From assembly GCA_052035955.1 (NCBI GenBank), contig JBPOHD010000052.1, positions 1-6,550 of the forward strand: a stretch of DNA of 6,550 nucleotides. Direction: 5' to 3'. Shown here in pieces: positions 1 to 5,658 of this stretch. The position numbers were made by a program, and so were the translations under genes. The DNA comes from JAEUNJ01 sp052035955. GTDB taxonomy: Bacteria > Pseudomonadota > Gammaproteobacteria > Burkholderiales > Rhodocyclaceae. Below the pieces are notes generated by a model. The model was not told the DNA's origin. It did not search any database and saw only the letters and a program-made list of their open reading frames with translations. Within the stretch, counting starts at the first letter, position 1; the number at the start of each line of letters is the position of its first letter.

Positions 1-24
1 GCAGGTTTTCCGATGGCCCGTGGG

Positions 25-128
25 GGCCCGGGGCGACGGGGGACCGGCGCCGCTCATGTCCCCCGGGCCGGGCACGGCCCGGCCCTCCGCCTTTACTTCG
101 CCGCGCCGGTCCCCCGCCACCCCGGGCC
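25..128 (-). ncRNA. Structured element, copy 2 (candidate folded RNA)
   Basis: Read on the minus strand, the outer stem pairs 128-103 with 50-25: 26 bp, 24 Watson-Crick and two G.U (119-34, 117-36). J1 (102-86) contains GCGAAGTAAAGGCGGA. The inner hairpin pairs 85-77 with 73-65 (9 bp, all Watson-Crick) around a CGT loop. J2 (64-51) is GGGGGACATGAGCG, identical to copy 1. The total of 104 nt against 108 nt in copy 1, with the same order of stem, linker, hairpin, linker, stem, supports homology. It runs toward the left edge and could be the leader of an unseen minus-strand gene, or a mobile hairpin. Function unknown. Confidence 0.5.
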
Positions 129-146
129 GGATCCGCCGGGGTTTTT
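120..146 (+). terminator. Possible intrinsic terminator between the two structured elements
   Basis: CCCCGG (120-125) can pair with CCGGGG (136-141) around a 10-nt loop that itself contains the palindrome CGGATCCG, and TTTTT (142-146) follows directly. That is the shape of a plus-strand rho-independent terminator. The left arm overlaps the outer stem of copy 2 (103-128), so the two folds exclude each other. No plus-strand gene ending just to the left is recognisable, so its job is unclear. Confidence 0.35.
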
Positions 147-173
147 CCACGGCCAAACACCCGAGGCGGGAGA

Positions 174-281
174 TGGTCGGGACGGTGGGGCGTCCTGCGC
201 AGCGAAGTCAAGGAGGAGGCGGTGGCCGAAGGTCGCCGCCGGGGGACATGAGCGGAGCAGGACGCCCCGCCGTCCCGACTA
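174..281 (+). ncRNA. Structured element, copy 1 (candidate folded RNA)
   Basis: The outer stem pairs 174-198 with 257-281: 25 bp, 23 Watson-Crick and two G.U (175-280, 186-269). Linker J1 (199-217) contains GCGAAGTCAAGGAGGA. The inner hairpin pairs 218-227 with 231-240 (10 bp, two G.U) around a GAA loop. Linker J2 (241-256) contains GGGGGACATGAGCG. Both linkers recur almost unchanged in copy 2, while both stems differ in sequence. On the minus strand all four G.U pairs would become A.C mismatches, so the plus strand is the likelier sense. It points toward the 3' end of rnfD, so it is not a leader of the rnf operon. J1 holds a Shine-Dalgarno-like AAGGAGG. I do not recognise an Rfam family, and no promoter is evident. 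Confidence 0.5.
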
Positions 282-322
282 CGCGCCAGACGGCATCCCG
301 GGCTTGTCCGAATCCTGGCGCG
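282..322 (-). other. Hairpin just downstream of rnfD
   Basis: CGCGCCAG (282-289) and CTGGCGCG (315-322) form a perfect 8-bp inverted repeat with a 25-nt loop, starting 27 nt past the rnfD stop codon. No T-tract follows on the minus strand, so it is not a standard intrinsic terminator. It could stabilise the 3' end of the rnf mRNA. Nothing else was seen in 282-348. Confidence 0.25.
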
Positions 323-348
323 CACGCTTCGCATTGCCGCAATCCCCT

Positions 349-1428
349 TCAGTCCCCGGGCAGCTTCAGGGGCTTGCCGGCGCGGTCGCGGCCGTAGATG
401 CGCGGCTTCACGTAGCTGTCGATGACCGGGGTCAGGGAGTTCATCAGCAGCACGGCGAAGGCGACGCCCTCCGGATAGCCGGCCCAGGTGCGGATCACGT
501 AGGTGAGCAGGCCGCAGCCGGCGCCGAAGACGAGCTGCCCGCGCGGCGTGTTCGGCGACGTGACGTAGTCGGTGGCGATGAAGAATGCCCCCAGCATGGC
601 GCCGCCGGACATCAGGTGGGTGCCGGCATCCAGGTAGCGGGCCGGATCCACCGCGTGCAGGACGGCGGCGGGCAGGGCGATGCCGGCCAGCATGGCGAGG
701 GGGATGTGCCAGCTGATGATGCGCAGGAAGACCATCATGGCGCCACCGGCGGCGATCAGCCAGGCGGCCGTCTCCCCCAGGCTGCCGGGACGGCTGCCGA
801 ACCAGGTCTGCACCGGGAAGTTGGCGCCCGACTGGAGGAGGTCGACGCCGCGCGACAACTCCGTCTTGGCGAAGCCGAGCAGCGAGGCGCTGGCCACCGC
901 GTCGAGGTTGGGGACGACGCCCTTGAAGGTGATCGCCAGGGCCGCCAGCGGACCCGGCGCGGCGAGGTCGCCGATGGGCACCGGTCCCACCCAGGCCGTC
1001 ATCGGCACCGGGAAGGAGATCAGCAGGGCCACCCGCGCCACCATGGCCGGATTGAACAGGTTCTGGCCCAGGCCGCCGAACACCTGCTTGCCCAGGACGG
1101 TGGCGAAGAGGCCGCCGAAGACGCCGATCCACCAGGGGGCCCAGGGCGGCAGCGACAGGGCCAGCAGCCAGCCGGTGAGGATGGCGGAACCGTCGTGCAG
1201 CACCGGCAGCACCGGCCGGTTCATCAGGCGCAGGCAGAAGGCCTCGCCGAGGGCGGCGGCGCCGACGGTGAGCAGCCAGAGGTAGATGGCCGGCCAGCCG
1301 TAGAGCCAGAAGCCGAAGGCCGTGGCCGGGACCAGGGCGGCCATGACGATGGCCATGACGCGCGGAACGCCCAGCGTCGTCGTGGTGTGGGGCGCCGAGA
1401 CCGGCATGTCCATGGGGCCGGTATTCAT
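349..1428 (-). CDS. rnfD: Rnf complex subunit RnfD (FMN-binding membrane subunit)
   Basis: 359 aa, a normal family length. RnfD is a polytopic inner-membrane subunit related to NqrB. It passes electrons between the RnfG flavin and the rest of the complex and is thought to take part in ion pumping. Hydrophobic segments lie at about 22-45, 46-68, 80-97, 98-115 and 125-145, and five more fall between 218 and 335. The conserved block with GQNLFNPAM sits at 121-129. The periplasmic loop that normally carries FMN on Thr in an S/TGAT-type motif reads DAVASAS (176-182). Asp at -6 and Ala at -1 of the flavinylation pattern are kept, but the acceptor is Ser182. The start ATG overlaps the rnfC stop (ATGA), so the two genes are probably translationally coupled. 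It is the last gene of the cluster. The identification is firm. Confidence 0.96.
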   Translation of the reverse strand: MNTGPMDMPVSAPHTTTTLGVPRVMAIVMAALVPATAFGFWLYGWPAIYLWLLTVGAAALGEAFCLRLMNRPVLPVLHDGSAILTGWLLALSLPPWAPWWIGVFGGLFATVLGKQVFGGLGQNLFNPAMVARVALLISFPVPMTAWVGPVPIGDLAAPGPLAALAITFKGVVPNLDAVASASLLGFAKTELSRGVDLLQSGANFPVQTWFGSRPGSLGETAAWLIAAGGAMMVFLRIISWHIPLAMLAGIALPAAVLHAVDPARYLDAGTHLMSGGAMLGAFFIATDYVTSPNTPRGQLVFGAGCGLLTYVIRTWAGYPEGVAFAVLLMNSLTPVIDSYVKPRIYGRDRAGKPLKLPGD

Positions 1429-2921
1429 GCCGTTTCTCCCTCGGCCTGCGCGGCTGCCGCCGCCTTCGCCTTGGCGGCGTCCCGCTCCGCCTTGCGGCGG
1501 GCGGCCGCCTCGGCCTTCTCGCGGGTCTCGCGCTCGACGCGTTGCTGGCGGGCCTCGGCCAGGCGCCGGGCGGCGTCGTTGCGCAGCTTGGTCCGCTCGC
1601 GGGCCGATAGCTCCCCCTTGGCATGGTTGAAGTACTGGACCAGCGGGATGCGCGAGGGGCAGACGTAGGCGCAGCAGCCGCAGGCGATGCAGTCGGTCAG
1701 GGCGAACTTCTCGGCCCCCTCCAGGTCGCCGGCCCGGATGTGGGCCGCCATCTCCAGGGGCAGCAGGCCCATGGGGCAGGCCTTGGTGCAGCTGCCGCAG
1801 CGGATGCAGGGCCCGGGCGTCGCCGCGGCGGCCTCCCGGGCATCGAAGGCCAGGATGCCGCTGGCACCCTTGACCAGGGGAACCTGGCCGTGGGGCAGCA
1901 CGGTGCCCATCATGGGCCCGCCGAGGATGAGCCGCGAGGGCGGGACCGACAGGCCGCAGAACCCGAGCAACTCGTCCACCAGGGTGCCCAGGGGTGCAAA
2001 GACGTTGCCGGGGTGCTTCACGGCCCCGCCGTTCAGGGTGACGATGCGCTCCACCAGGGGCTGGCCGAGGCGGATGGCCTTGTGCACGGCGGCGCAGGTG
2101 GAGACGTTGTGCACCAGCACGCCGACTTCGGCGGCGCGGGCGTCGGCCGGCACCTCCTTGCCGGTCAGGGTCTGGATCAGCTGCTTGTCCGAACCCATGG
2201 GGTAGCGGGCCGGGACGGGGCGGATCTTCACCTCGGGATACGGCTCGGCGGCCTTGCGCATGGCGGCGATGGCCTCCGGCTTGTTGTCCTCGATGCCGAC
2301 CAGGGCCTCGACGGCGCCGATGGCGTGCATGACGATGCGGGCGCCGTCCACCACCTGGTCGGCGCAGTCGCGCATGATGCGGTCATCGCTGGAGAGGTAG
2401 GGCTCGCACTCGCCGCCATTGACGATCAGGCTGGTGACCTTGAGCCGCCGGCCGAGGGCGAACTTCACCGCCGAGGGGAAGGTGGCGCCGCCCAGGCCGA
2501 CGATGCCGGCCGCGGCGGTGCGCCTGGCGATCTCCTCCGGCGCCAGCGAGAAGGGGTCGGCCACCGGGTCGGCCTCGACCCAGCGGCCCTCGAAGTCGGA
2601 CTCCACCGTGATGGCGGCAAAGCCGAGGCCCGAGGGATGGGGCGCCGTGACGTCGCCGACGGCCGTGACGATGCCCGAGACCGGCGAGTGGATGGGGGCC
2701 GAAATGTTGCCCGTCGCCTCGGCCAGCAGCTGGCCCTTGAACACCCGCTGGCCGACCAGGACCACCGGGCGGGCGGCGCCGCCCACGTGCTGCAGCAGGG
2801 GCAGGTAGACCCGCGTCGGGGGCGGCAGGATGCGCAGCGGCGCATCGGCCGCCGGCCGCTTGTTGTCCTCGGGATGGACGCCCCATCGGGGTCCACGGAA
2901 GATGCGCTCGAAGAATCCCAT
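1425..2921 (-). CDS. rnfC: Rnf complex subunit RnfC (NADH/FMN and 2x[4Fe-4S])
   Basis: 498 aa from the ATG at 2921, chosen because MGFFERIFRG is the usual start context and a GGAGG lies about 10 nt upstream; the frame stays open further upstream without family sequence. RnfC is the peripheral cytoplasmic subunit that exchanges electrons with NAD(H). Visible features are the N-terminal RWGVHPEDNK (12-21), the nucleotide/FMN-binding GLGGATFP (142-149) and NGGECEPY (168-175), and GGPMMG (334-339). Two ferredoxin-type motifs follow: Cys372/375/378/382 and Cys411/414/417/421. Cys416 is extra, giving CGCC in the second motif. From about 436 to the end there is an Ala/Arg/Glu/Lys-rich, probably coiled-coil tail, as in many proteobacterial RnfC proteins. 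It is separated from rnfB by 230 bp and overlaps rnfD by 4 bp. Confidence 0.96.
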   Translation of the reverse strand: MGFFERIFRGPRWGVHPEDNKRPAADAPLRILPPPTRVYLPLLQHVGGAARPVVLVGQRVFKGQLLAEATGNISAPIHSPVSGIVTAVGDVTAPHPSGLGFAAITVESDFEGRWVEADPVADPFSLAPEEIARRTAAAGIVGLGGATFPSAVKFALGRRLKVTSLIVNGGECEPYLSSDDRIMRDCADQVVDGARIVMHAIGAVEALVGIEDNKPEAIAAMRKAAEPYPEVKIRPVPARYPMGSDKQLIQTLTGKEVPADARAAEVGVLVHNVSTCAAVHKAIRLGQPLVERIVTLNGGAVKHPGNVFAPLGTLVDELLGFCGLSVPPSRLILGGPMMGTVLPHGQVPLVKGASGILAFDAREAAAATPGPCIRCGSCTKACPMGLLPLEMAAHIRAGDLEGAEKFALTDCIACGCCAYVCPSRIPLVQYFNHAKGELSARERTKLRNDAARRLAEARQQRVERETREKAEAAARRKAERDAAKAKAAAAAQAEGETA

Positions 2922-3151
2922 GTCAGTTCTTTCCTCCAGCGAGAAACGCCTCGTTTCGCGCGCCGATCGGAAGCCTCCCCGGGAGGGGGTGCGGGCGGGG
3001 CTGCGCGGAGCACTGCTCCACGCCACCGAGGCCGTCCGGCTGTGCAAGGCCGGCCGTGGGCGGATGGGGGGGGCGGGCCCACTTGCTGGCCCTCGCCCTG
3101 GCGGAGTTCGTACGGTTCATATCGCGGGGTGGTCCGTCGAAGCCATGGGCC
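2922..3151 (-). other. Gap between rnfB and rnfC, no convincing gene
   Basis: 230 bp, long for an operon whose other junctions are mostly within 10 bp. It has a run of eight G (3066-3073, plus strand) and a 6-bp hairpin GAAACG/CGTTTC (2943-2957) just upstream of the rnfC ribosome site (GGAGG, about 2932-2936). A near-palindromic CCTCCCCGGGAGG lies around 2974-2986. An open frame of 65 codons (3120-2923) ends next to the rnfC start but has no ribosome site and a low-complexity Arg/Pro/Ala composition, so I do not call it. I saw no clear sigma-70 or sigma-54 promoter. Confidence 0.4.
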
Positions 3152-3682
3152 TCAGGCCACGGCCGGCTTGGGCCAGACCCAGCGCTGCAGGGTCACGGGC
3201 ACCGGCACCATGACCATCGCCTCGGTCGGGCAGCGGTCGATGCAGGCCGCGCAGCCCGTGCAGGCCTCGCGGATGACGTTGTGGATCTGCTTGGCGGCGC
3301 CGAGGATGGCGTCGGTGGGGCAGACCTTGTAGCAGCGGCAGCAGCCGGTGCAGATCTCCTCGCGGACATGGGCGATCTTCGGCCCGTCGTCGTCGGCGAC
3401 GGCGGAAAGGTCGACCTTGACCCCCAGCCTGGCCGCCAGGGCCTGGGCCAGGGCCTTGCCGCCCGGCGGGCAGAGGGTGACCGGCGCCTCGCCCCTGGCC
3501 AGGGCGGCAGCGGCCTGGGCACAACCGACGAAGCCGCACTGGCCGCACTGGGAGCCCGGCAGCATGGCCTTCAGCTCTTCCTCGATCGGATCCTCCTCGA
3601 CGGCCAGGTAGCGCGCCGCCGCCCCCAGGATTCCTCCCAGGGCGAGGCCCATGACGGTGAGACTGCCGACTGCGATCAACAT
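3152..3682 (-). CDS. rnfB: Rnf complex subunit RnfB (ferredoxin-type electron entry)
   Basis: 176 aa, typical of the proteobacterial RnfB form. RnfB accepts electrons from reduced ferredoxin (or flavodoxin) on the cytoplasmic face. One N-terminal membrane helix (about 2-26) is followed by a Glu-rich stretch (29-36). Next comes the CGQCGFVGC cluster site with Cys46, 49, 54 and 71, then two ferredoxin motifs: Cys111/114/117/121 and Cys141/144/147/151, each ending in CP. Cys115 is an additional cysteine next to a ligand. The ATG at 3682 follows a GGGAG with about 6 nt spacing. Upstream, 192 bp with an inverted-repeat element separate it from rnfA; downstream, 230 bp separate it from rnfC. It may therefore have its own transcript start, though I see no clear promoter. 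The identification is firm. Confidence 0.96.
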   Translation of the reverse strand: MLIAVGSLTVMGLALGGILGAAARYLAVEEDPIEEELKAMLPGSQCGQCGFVGCAQAAAALARGEAPVTLCPPGGKALAQALAARLGVKVDLSAVADDDGPKIAHVREEICTGCCRCYKVCPTDAILGAAKQIHNVIREACTGCAACIDRCPTEAMVMVPVPVTLQRWVWPKPAVA

Positions 3683-3717
3683 TGCATACTCCCGTTCGTC
3701 AATTCAAACCCCAATCC

Positions 3718-3857
3718 TCACCACGGAGGACGCAGAGACCACAGAGGAATGCGGCACATCGAAATCCGGCGCATCGCGGTCGCACCATTCGTCGTATCGA
3801 AACCCGGCCTGCAATCACTCCGTCCCTTCTCCGCGTCCTCCGCGTCCTCTGCGTTGA
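3718..3857. repeat. Degenerate inverted-repeat element between rnfA and rnfB
   Basis: Arms at 3718-3748 and 3827-3857 are 31 nt each, and 22 positions are complementary. Most of the other positions are purine-purine changes that would leave G.U pairs in one strand's RNA. Both arms are built of ACGGAGGACGCAGAG-type units. The right arm also contains the 9-bp unit CCGCGTCCT twice in tandem (3831-3848). From memory, this purine-rich GGAGGACGCAGAG style of repeat turns up in intergenic regions of many bacterial genomes as a dispersed hairpin element. The 78-bp centre shows no gene. It sits inside the operon, so it was probably inserted after the operon formed. Confidence 0.65.
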
Positions 3858-3892
3858 AAAAAGATCTCCCGGCATCAACCGGTGCTGATGCC
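3857..3892 (-). terminator. Possible attenuator or terminator at the end of rnfA
   Basis: On the minus strand GGCATCA (3892-3886) pairs perfectly with TGATGCC (3877-3871) around an 8-nt loop. Six Ts follow at 3862-3857 after an 8-nt gap. The right arm of the stem includes the rnfA stop codon. The gap before the T-run makes it a weak intrinsic terminator, so it may only partly reduce read-through into rnfB-C-D. The T-run is also the edge of the neighbouring repeat. Confidence 0.35.
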
Positions 3893-4456
3893 CGAAAAGC
3901 CCATGAAGGCCATCGCCAGCAGGCTGGCGACGATGAATCCGATCGGCGGCCCGGCGAACAGGCGCGGCACCTGGGCCAGGGCCAGGCGCTCGCGCAGGCC
4001 GGCGAATATGACCATCACGAGGGTGAAGCCTGCGGCGGAGGAAAAGGCAAACATCGTCGAGCCGACGAAGCTCATCTGTTTGTCGACCACCAGCAATGCA
4101 ACGCCCAGTACGGCACAGTTGGTGGCGATGAGCGGCAGGTAGATGCCCAGCAGTTGGAACAGCTCCGGCGAAACCTTGCGTATGACCATCTCCGTAAACT
4201 GGACCGTGCTCGCGATCACCAGGATGAACGTGATGGTCCGAAGGTAGCCCAGGCCAAAAGCTTCCAGCAGATAGCGCTGGACCGTCCAATCGGCGATCGC
4301 CGACACGGTCATCACGAAGGTGGTCGCCAGGCCCATGCCGACCGCCGTGTCGATACGGGTCGTGACGCCCATGAATGAACACAAGCCGAGAAACCTGGCC
4401 AGGATCACGTTGTTGACCAGGGCAGCCCCGATCATCATCAATGCAAATTCTTTCAT
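3875..4456 (-). CDS. rnfA: Rnf complex subunit RnfA (membrane Fe-S core)
   Basis: 193 aa, the standard length. RnfA is a six-helix membrane protein of the NqrDE/RnfAE family. It pairs with RnfE in inverted topology to hold an intramembrane [2Fe-2S] centre. Both signature stretches are present: LVNNVILARFLGLCSFMG (13-30) with Cys26, and LPLIATNCAVLG (107-118) with Cys114, the expected cluster ligands. The mid-chain RKVSPELFQLLGIYLPL is also family-like. The ATG at 4456 lies 9 bp after the rseC-like stop, with GAGG overlapping that stop codon as a likely ribosome site. It keeps tight spacing with the upstream genes but is split from rnfB by a repeat element. The identification is firm. Confidence 0.96.
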   Translation of the reverse strand: MKEFALMMIGAALVNNVILARFLGLCSFMGVTTRIDTAVGMGLATTFVMTVSAIADWTVQRYLLEAFGLGYLRTITFILVIASTVQFTEMVIRKVSPELFQLLGIYLPLIATNCAVLGVALLVVDKQMSFVGSTMFAFSSAAGFTLVMVIFAGLRERLALAQVPRLFAGPPIGFIVASLLAMAFMGFSGISTG

Positions 4457-4465
4457 CCCGAAACC

Positions 4466-4996
4466 TCAATCGATGCCGCAGGCCTGGCCGGGCCCGGCGC
4501 GGCGAAGGAGGCGCGGCGAGAAGTGCCCCCGGGCGCGGAGGCGCCGCGCTGCCCACTTCGCAACCAGCAGACCGATGGCAAGTCCGGCGAGCATTGCAAT
4601 GATGCTGGCCGGGTCGCTGCCGAAGACGCTGTCGGCGATGCCGACGGCCCCGAACCCGACGACCAGCGGCAGCGCGTAGGCGGTCAGCGCGCTCATCACC
4701 AGCGAACCCTCCGCGACGCCGACCACGACCCGGTCTCCGACCACCAGACCGGTTACGTCGTAGAGCGGGAAGCGCCGCGCCAGGTCTCGCCGGGAGGATC
4801 GTGGGGATGCCTCTCCGGCACAGGCCGAGGCGAGGGCGCATCCGCCACAGCCGACGCTCTGCTCGGGGACCAGCCAGGCAACCCTCCCTTCGACCAGGAC
4901 GACCCGCGCGAGCCCCTCCACCGTCCGGATGCCGTGGTACTCCCGGTCCCAGGGCGGGGACGCGGTACCGTCGACACGCATTTCATGCGACCGCAT
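4466..4996 (-). CDS. rseC: RseC/MucC-family membrane protein (SoxR-reducing system)
   Basis: 176 aa from the ATG at 4996, chosen because GGGAGG lies about 6 nt upstream. A GTG at 5002 would sit on top of that site, and an ATG at 4981 has no good site. The N-terminal domain carries the family's cysteine group, VGCGGCALASAC, with Cys50, Cys53 and Cys59. Two membrane helices follow (about 101-123 and 128-149), then a basic tail. In E. coli RseC acts with Rsx/Rnf to keep SoxR reduced; elsewhere it neighbours rpoE. Here it overlaps rnfE by 14 bp and lies 9 bp before rnfA, so it is embedded in the operon. Family membership is well supported; the exact function in this organism is inferred. Confidence 0.88.
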   Translation of the reverse strand: MRSHEMRVDGTASPPWDREYHGIRTVEGLARVVLVEGRVAWLVPEQSVGCGGCALASACAGEASPRSSRRDLARRFPLYDVTGLVVGDRVVVGVAEGSLVMSALTAYALPLVVGFGAVGIADSVFGSDPASIIAMLAGLAIGLLVAKWAARRLRARGHFSPRLLRRAGPGQACGID

Positions 4997-5657
4997 GGAC
5001 ACCCTCCCGCCGGCTTACCCGGGTCGCCCGGGCATCCACCATCCGCTTGACGACGATCAGCAATCCTGTGGCCAGGAAGCCGCCGGGCGGCAGGATCATC
5101 ATCAGCACGCCCGCATCGGCCGGCAACAGTCTCACTTCCATGAACCTGAAGGCCGGGCCGAGCAGAAGGGAGGCGTCCGCAAACAAGGTGCCCGAGCCGA
5201 TCACTTCCCGGACCGCGCCGATCGCGACCAGCGCCATCGCGAACCCAAGGCCCATGAAAAGGCCGTCCGCCAGCGCAATCCAAGGCGGCGACTTGGAGGC
5301 GAAAGCCTCGAACCGGGCCATTGGCAGGCAGTTCACCACGATCAGCGGAATGAAGAGCCCGAGAACCTTGTAGAGCTCGTGCATCCAGGCATTCATCGCC
5401 AGATCCACCATCGTCACCATCGTGGCGCAGATCAGGATGAAGGTGGGAATGCGCACCTCCGGCGTGATTCGCTTCCGGAACAGGGACACGATGAAACTTG
5501 CGGCCGCCATCACCACCGTCGTTGCGATCCCCATGCCGAGGCCGTTGGTCGCGCTGGTGGTCATCGCCATCGCCGGGCAGAGCCCCAGCATCATGGTGAA
5601 GACCCCGTTGTTCTCCCACAGGCCATCCTTGACGATGACCTTCAGTTTCGCAGCCAC
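4983..5657 (-). CDS. rnfE: Rnf complex subunit RnfE (membrane Fe-S core)
   Basis: 224 aa, normal for the family. It is the partner of RnfA in the membrane-embedded [2Fe-2S] core, with about six helices. The signatures are ENNGVFTMMLGLCPAMAMT (15-33) with Cys27, and IPLIVVNCLPMAR (103-115) with Cys110. The second is slightly unusual: after the ligand Cys most homologues read more like NCAILGRAEAF, while this one has NCLPMARFEAF. The start is GTG at 5657, placed 1 bp after the rnfG stop with GGAGGGG about 7 nt upstream. Its 3' end overlaps the rseC-like gene. RnfE rather than a second RnfA is supported by the ENNG motif, the longer chain and the position next to rnfG. Confidence 0.95.
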   Translation of the reverse strand: MAAKLKVIVKDGLWENNGVFTMMLGLCPAMAMTTSATNGLGMGIATTVVMAAASFIVSLFRKRITPEVRIPTFILICATMVTMVDLAMNAWMHELYKVLGLFIPLIVVNCLPMARFEAFASKSPPWIALADGLFMGLGFAMALVAIGAVREVIGSGTLFADASLLLGPAFRFMEVRLLPADAGVLMMILPPGGFLATGLLIVVKRMVDARATRVSRREGVHAVA

Positions 5658-5658
5658 G

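Larger units (their letters stand above)
25..281. repeat. Pair of inverted structured elements downstream of rnfD
   Basis: Two related elements of about 105 nt lie in opposite orientation, at 25-128 (minus) and 174-281 (plus), separated by 45 bp. The clearest direct sign is a 17-bp perfect inverted repeat, 50-66 against 239-255. A second related pair is 84-102 against the complement of 201-219. Each copy also folds on itself (see the separate entries). The two copies share linker sequence but not stem sequence, so this is a shared structure and not a recent plain duplication. No transposase and no convincing target-site duplication is visible at 25 or 281. It could be a small non-autonomous mobile hairpin element or a pair of divergent RNA genes. 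Confidence 0.75.

Noticed and set aside
25..281. CRISPR array or integron attC site
   Set aside because: There are only two units, in opposite orientation, with no regular spacers. The GTTRRRY/RYYYAAC boxes of attC sites are absent.
174..281. Riboswitch controlling rnf
   Set aside because: The likely sense strand is plus, converging on the 3' end of rnfD, and I see none of the known aptamer cores I checked by eye (TPP, FMN, cobalamin, SAM, glycine, c-di-GMP).
13..1668. Plus-strand open frame of 551 codons opposite rnfD and the 3' end of rnfC
   Set aside because: It is antisense to clear rnf genes, is rich in Arg/Gly/Ala/Gln from GC-biased codons, and shows no domain. It is a shadow of the real coding strand.
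2923..3120. 65-codon minus-strand frame just before rnfC
   Set aside because: No ribosome site, Arg/Pro/Ala composition and a frame running through a homopolymer. Its ending beside the rnfC start is probably chance.
1623..3332. Plus-strand open frame of 569 codons opposite rnfC and part of rnfB
   Set aside because: Same reason: the opposite strand encodes RnfC and RnfB with complete motifs, and this frame shows only low-complexity sequence.
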